Source: SZUA-442 sp963792405 (lineage in GTDB: Bacteria > Actinomycetota > Acidimicrobiia > Spongiisociales > UBA5794). From it: 64,000 nt of DNA. Position 1 is the stretch's first letter. Every line of letters begins with the position of its first letter. Shown piece after piece: positions 62,713 through 64,000 of this stretch. The stretch covers positions 1,798,001-1,862,000 of the forward strand of contig CAWBVU010000006.1 in NCBI GenBank assembly GCA_963792405.1. The letters run 5' to 3'. The notes beneath the pieces were generated by a model. That model was not told the origin of the DNA. It did no database searches and saw nothing but the letters and a program-made list of their open reading frames with translations. The position numbers were made by a program, and so were the translations under genes.

Positions 62713-64000
62713 CGCCAGGTCACCACCATCGAGCCGTCCGCAGCGACGTCGAGGTGCTCGCCTTCGTCGATGAACGTCGTCGCTTCGGGCTCTTCGATCA
62801 CGGCAGGTCCCTCGACGGTCGCGCCCTCGGACAGGTCGGCCCTGCGATGGATCGTCGCGTCCGTCGTCGCTCCGCCACCCGTGACGACGGTACGGCGCCG
62901 AGGCTCGGATCCGCCATCAGGGCGCCCATGCGGCAGATCGGGCACGGGGGTCGCCACATGTGGCTCGGGACCGAACGAGGCGGCCCGGACCGTGACGATC
63001 TCGACGGGATCACCGCTGCGCACAAACCCGTTGCGGCGCAGGTGCGTTGCCTCGAACCGCTCCACGATGCCGCGGTACGTGACCTCCTCACTCCACGGGA
63101 CCGTGATCTCGTGGGCTTGTCCGAGGTATCGGGCGTCCACCCACAGCTCCGTGCCGACGGGTTCGTGGCCCGCCGCCGCGATCTCCGCTCGGGTGGAGGC
63201 GGCGAGCGTCGCCGCCGCCGCCCTGATGGGTTCGAGGCGATCGTCCCTCACGAGCACGGCTGCGGCGGCGTCAGCCCTCGGTGGTGCGAGGAGCAGACCA
63301 AGCGCCGACAGGACACCTGCATGGCGCGGTACCACGACCCCCGCCATGCCGAGCGCGCGGGCGATGGCCGTGGCATGCAGGCCACCGGCGCCACCGAACG
63401 CGATGAGGTAGGCAGGTGCGGGGTCGATGCCCTGATCGATCGACACGGTGCGCACCGCCCCCGCCATGGTCGCCTCGGCGATTCTCGCGATCCCGAGGGC
63501 CGCGGCGTCGGCCGTGAGGCCGAGCTGCGCCCCGAGGTGCCCCACCGCCTCGTGCGCCAGCTCGGGCGAGATCGCCACGGAACCGCCGAACACGGCGCGA
63601 GGGTCGATCCTGCCGAGGACGACCTGTGCGTCGGTCACGGTGGCCTCGACTCCCCCGCGGCCGTAGCAGGCGGGTCCGGGGTCGGCGCCCGCGCTGTGCG
63701 GCCCGACCCTGAGGGCGCCTCCCTCGTCGATCCACGCGATCGATCCCCCACCTGCACCCACGGTGTGGATGCCAACCGAGGGAAGGCGGCAGGCGTATCC
63801 GTCGATCGCCCGCTCGTACGACACGTCGATCCGTCCCTCCTCGATGAGGCACACATCGGTGGACGTGCCTCCCATGTCGAACGAGATGGCTGCGCGGATG
63901 CCGAGGCGCGACGACACGGCGCGGGACGCGACCACCCCACCAGCGGGCCCGGACAGGAGGACGGCCGCAGGGAGGGCGGCGGCGGCCTCGATGGACATGA
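62709..64000 (-). CDS. hyuA: Hydantoinase A / oxoprolinase-type subunit, 5' end outside window
   Basis: The frame is open to the window edge; about 430 C-terminal residues are present out of a usual 650-700. ASKHA-type ATPase motifs are visible: LLSGPAGGVVASRAV, ISFDMGGTSTDVCLIEEGR, VGAGGGSIAWIDEGGALRVG and YLIAFGGAGGLHATAIARAL. The Met near 63998 lies inside the conserved domain and is not the start. Forms the ATP-binding subunit of the HyuAB enzyme. Confidence 0.9.
   Translation of the reverse strand, partial: MSIEAAAALPAAVLLSGPAGGVVASRAVSSRLGIRAAISFDMGGTSTDVCLIEEGRIDVSYERAIDGYACRLPSVGIHTVGAGGGSIAWIDEGGALRVGPHSAGADPGPACYGRGGVEATVTDAQVVLGRIDPRAVFGGSVAISPELAHEAVGHLGAQLGLTADAAALGIARIAEATMAGAVRTVSIDQGIDPAPAYLIAFGGAGGLHATAIARALGMAGVVVPRHAGVLSALGLLLAPPRADAAAAVLVRDDRLEPIRAAAATLAASTRAEIAAAGHEPVGTELWVDARYLGQAHEITVPWSEEVTYRGIVERFEATHLRRNGFVRSGDPVEIVTVRAASFGPEPHVATPVPDLPHGRPDGGSEPRRRTVVTGGGATTDATIHRRADLSEGATVEGPAVIEEPEATTFIDEGEHLDVAADGSMVVTWR

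Noticed and set aside
1..64000. Defence island, prophage, biosynthetic cluster or toxin-antitoxin pair
   Set aside because: No recombinase, restriction, Cas, capsid, PKS/NRPS or toxin-like gene was recognised; apart from one transposase relic the window is metabolic and housekeeping.

Overview
This window is about 64 kb of GC-rich (roughly two-thirds G+C), densely packed bacterial chromosome. It contains no phage, plasmid or CRISPR signature. It suggests a free-living heterotrophic member of the Actinomycetota, possibly Acidimicrobiia. The pointers are a giant DivIVA-domain coiled-coil protein, a PPOX/F420-type flavin-binding protein, tandem GNAT proteins of the mycothiol-synthase type, lipoproteins with Thr-rich linkers after the lipobox, an NrtR-nadABC locus, and frequent GTG/TTG starts. 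The class-level assignment is an inference.

Layout. 1-3.7 kb: end of a pirin gene, argF and an oligopeptidase B gene. 3.8-7.3 kb: tRNA-Lys followed by a decayed accessory patch (IS30 transposase remnant, two lipoproteins, a cupin, a truncated frameshifted secreted-protein gene, and sigma-factor and Asp-box remnants). 7.3-11.3 kb: a flavin-binding protein, then a sulfatase with its radical-SAM maturase and a small coiled-coil protein. 11.3-14.8 kb: a CPA2 antiporter and an Xaa-Pro peptidase, divergent around a 23-bp perfect inverted repeat. 14.8-25.4 kb: a galactoside locus on the minus strand (DeoR regulator, binding protein, two permeases, GH36 alpha-galactosidase, galT, galK), with a divergent plus-strand gene for an unfamiliar GT-B-like protein. 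25.4-29.7 kb: the giant DivIVA-like protein with a 49-residue tandem repeat and a C-terminal frameshift. 29.8-42.2 kb: two dissimilar ATP-type PEP carboxykinases bracketing a phosphohexomutase, glpD, an RDD membrane protein, a Glu-Asp-Phe tRNA cluster, a CDF metal exporter and a second sulfatase. 42.2-47.5 kb: a thioredoxin/DsbD-like membrane protein, an RRM protein, a DEAD-box helicase fused to an RRM, and small membrane and GNAT genes. 47.5-51.9 kb: nrtR and nadA-nadB-nadC with a candidate operator. 52-56.8 kb: leucine-type dehydrogenase plus a fused branched-chain 2-oxoacid dehydrogenase E1. 56.8-64 kb: a minus-strand string hyuA-hyuB-glcD-glcE-glcF-PEBP lipoprotein, with hyuA running off the end.

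How the genes work together. The galactoside operon imports a sugar, releases galactose and feeds it through galactokinase and uridylyltransferase. The phosphohexomutase at 31.4 kb could pass glucose-1-phosphate into glycolysis. Neither galE nor an ABC ATPase is present. NadA, NadB and NadC make nicotinate mononucleotide from aspartate, and NrtR probably represses them. The dehydrogenase/E1 pair converts branched-chain amino acids to acyl-CoA but needs E2 and E3 from elsewhere. The most interesting unexplained items are the GT-B-like protein facing the galactoside operon, the hairpin between the binding-protein and permease genes, the 23-bp palindrome, the paired divergent PEP carboxykinases, and the hydantoinase-glycolate oxidase string.
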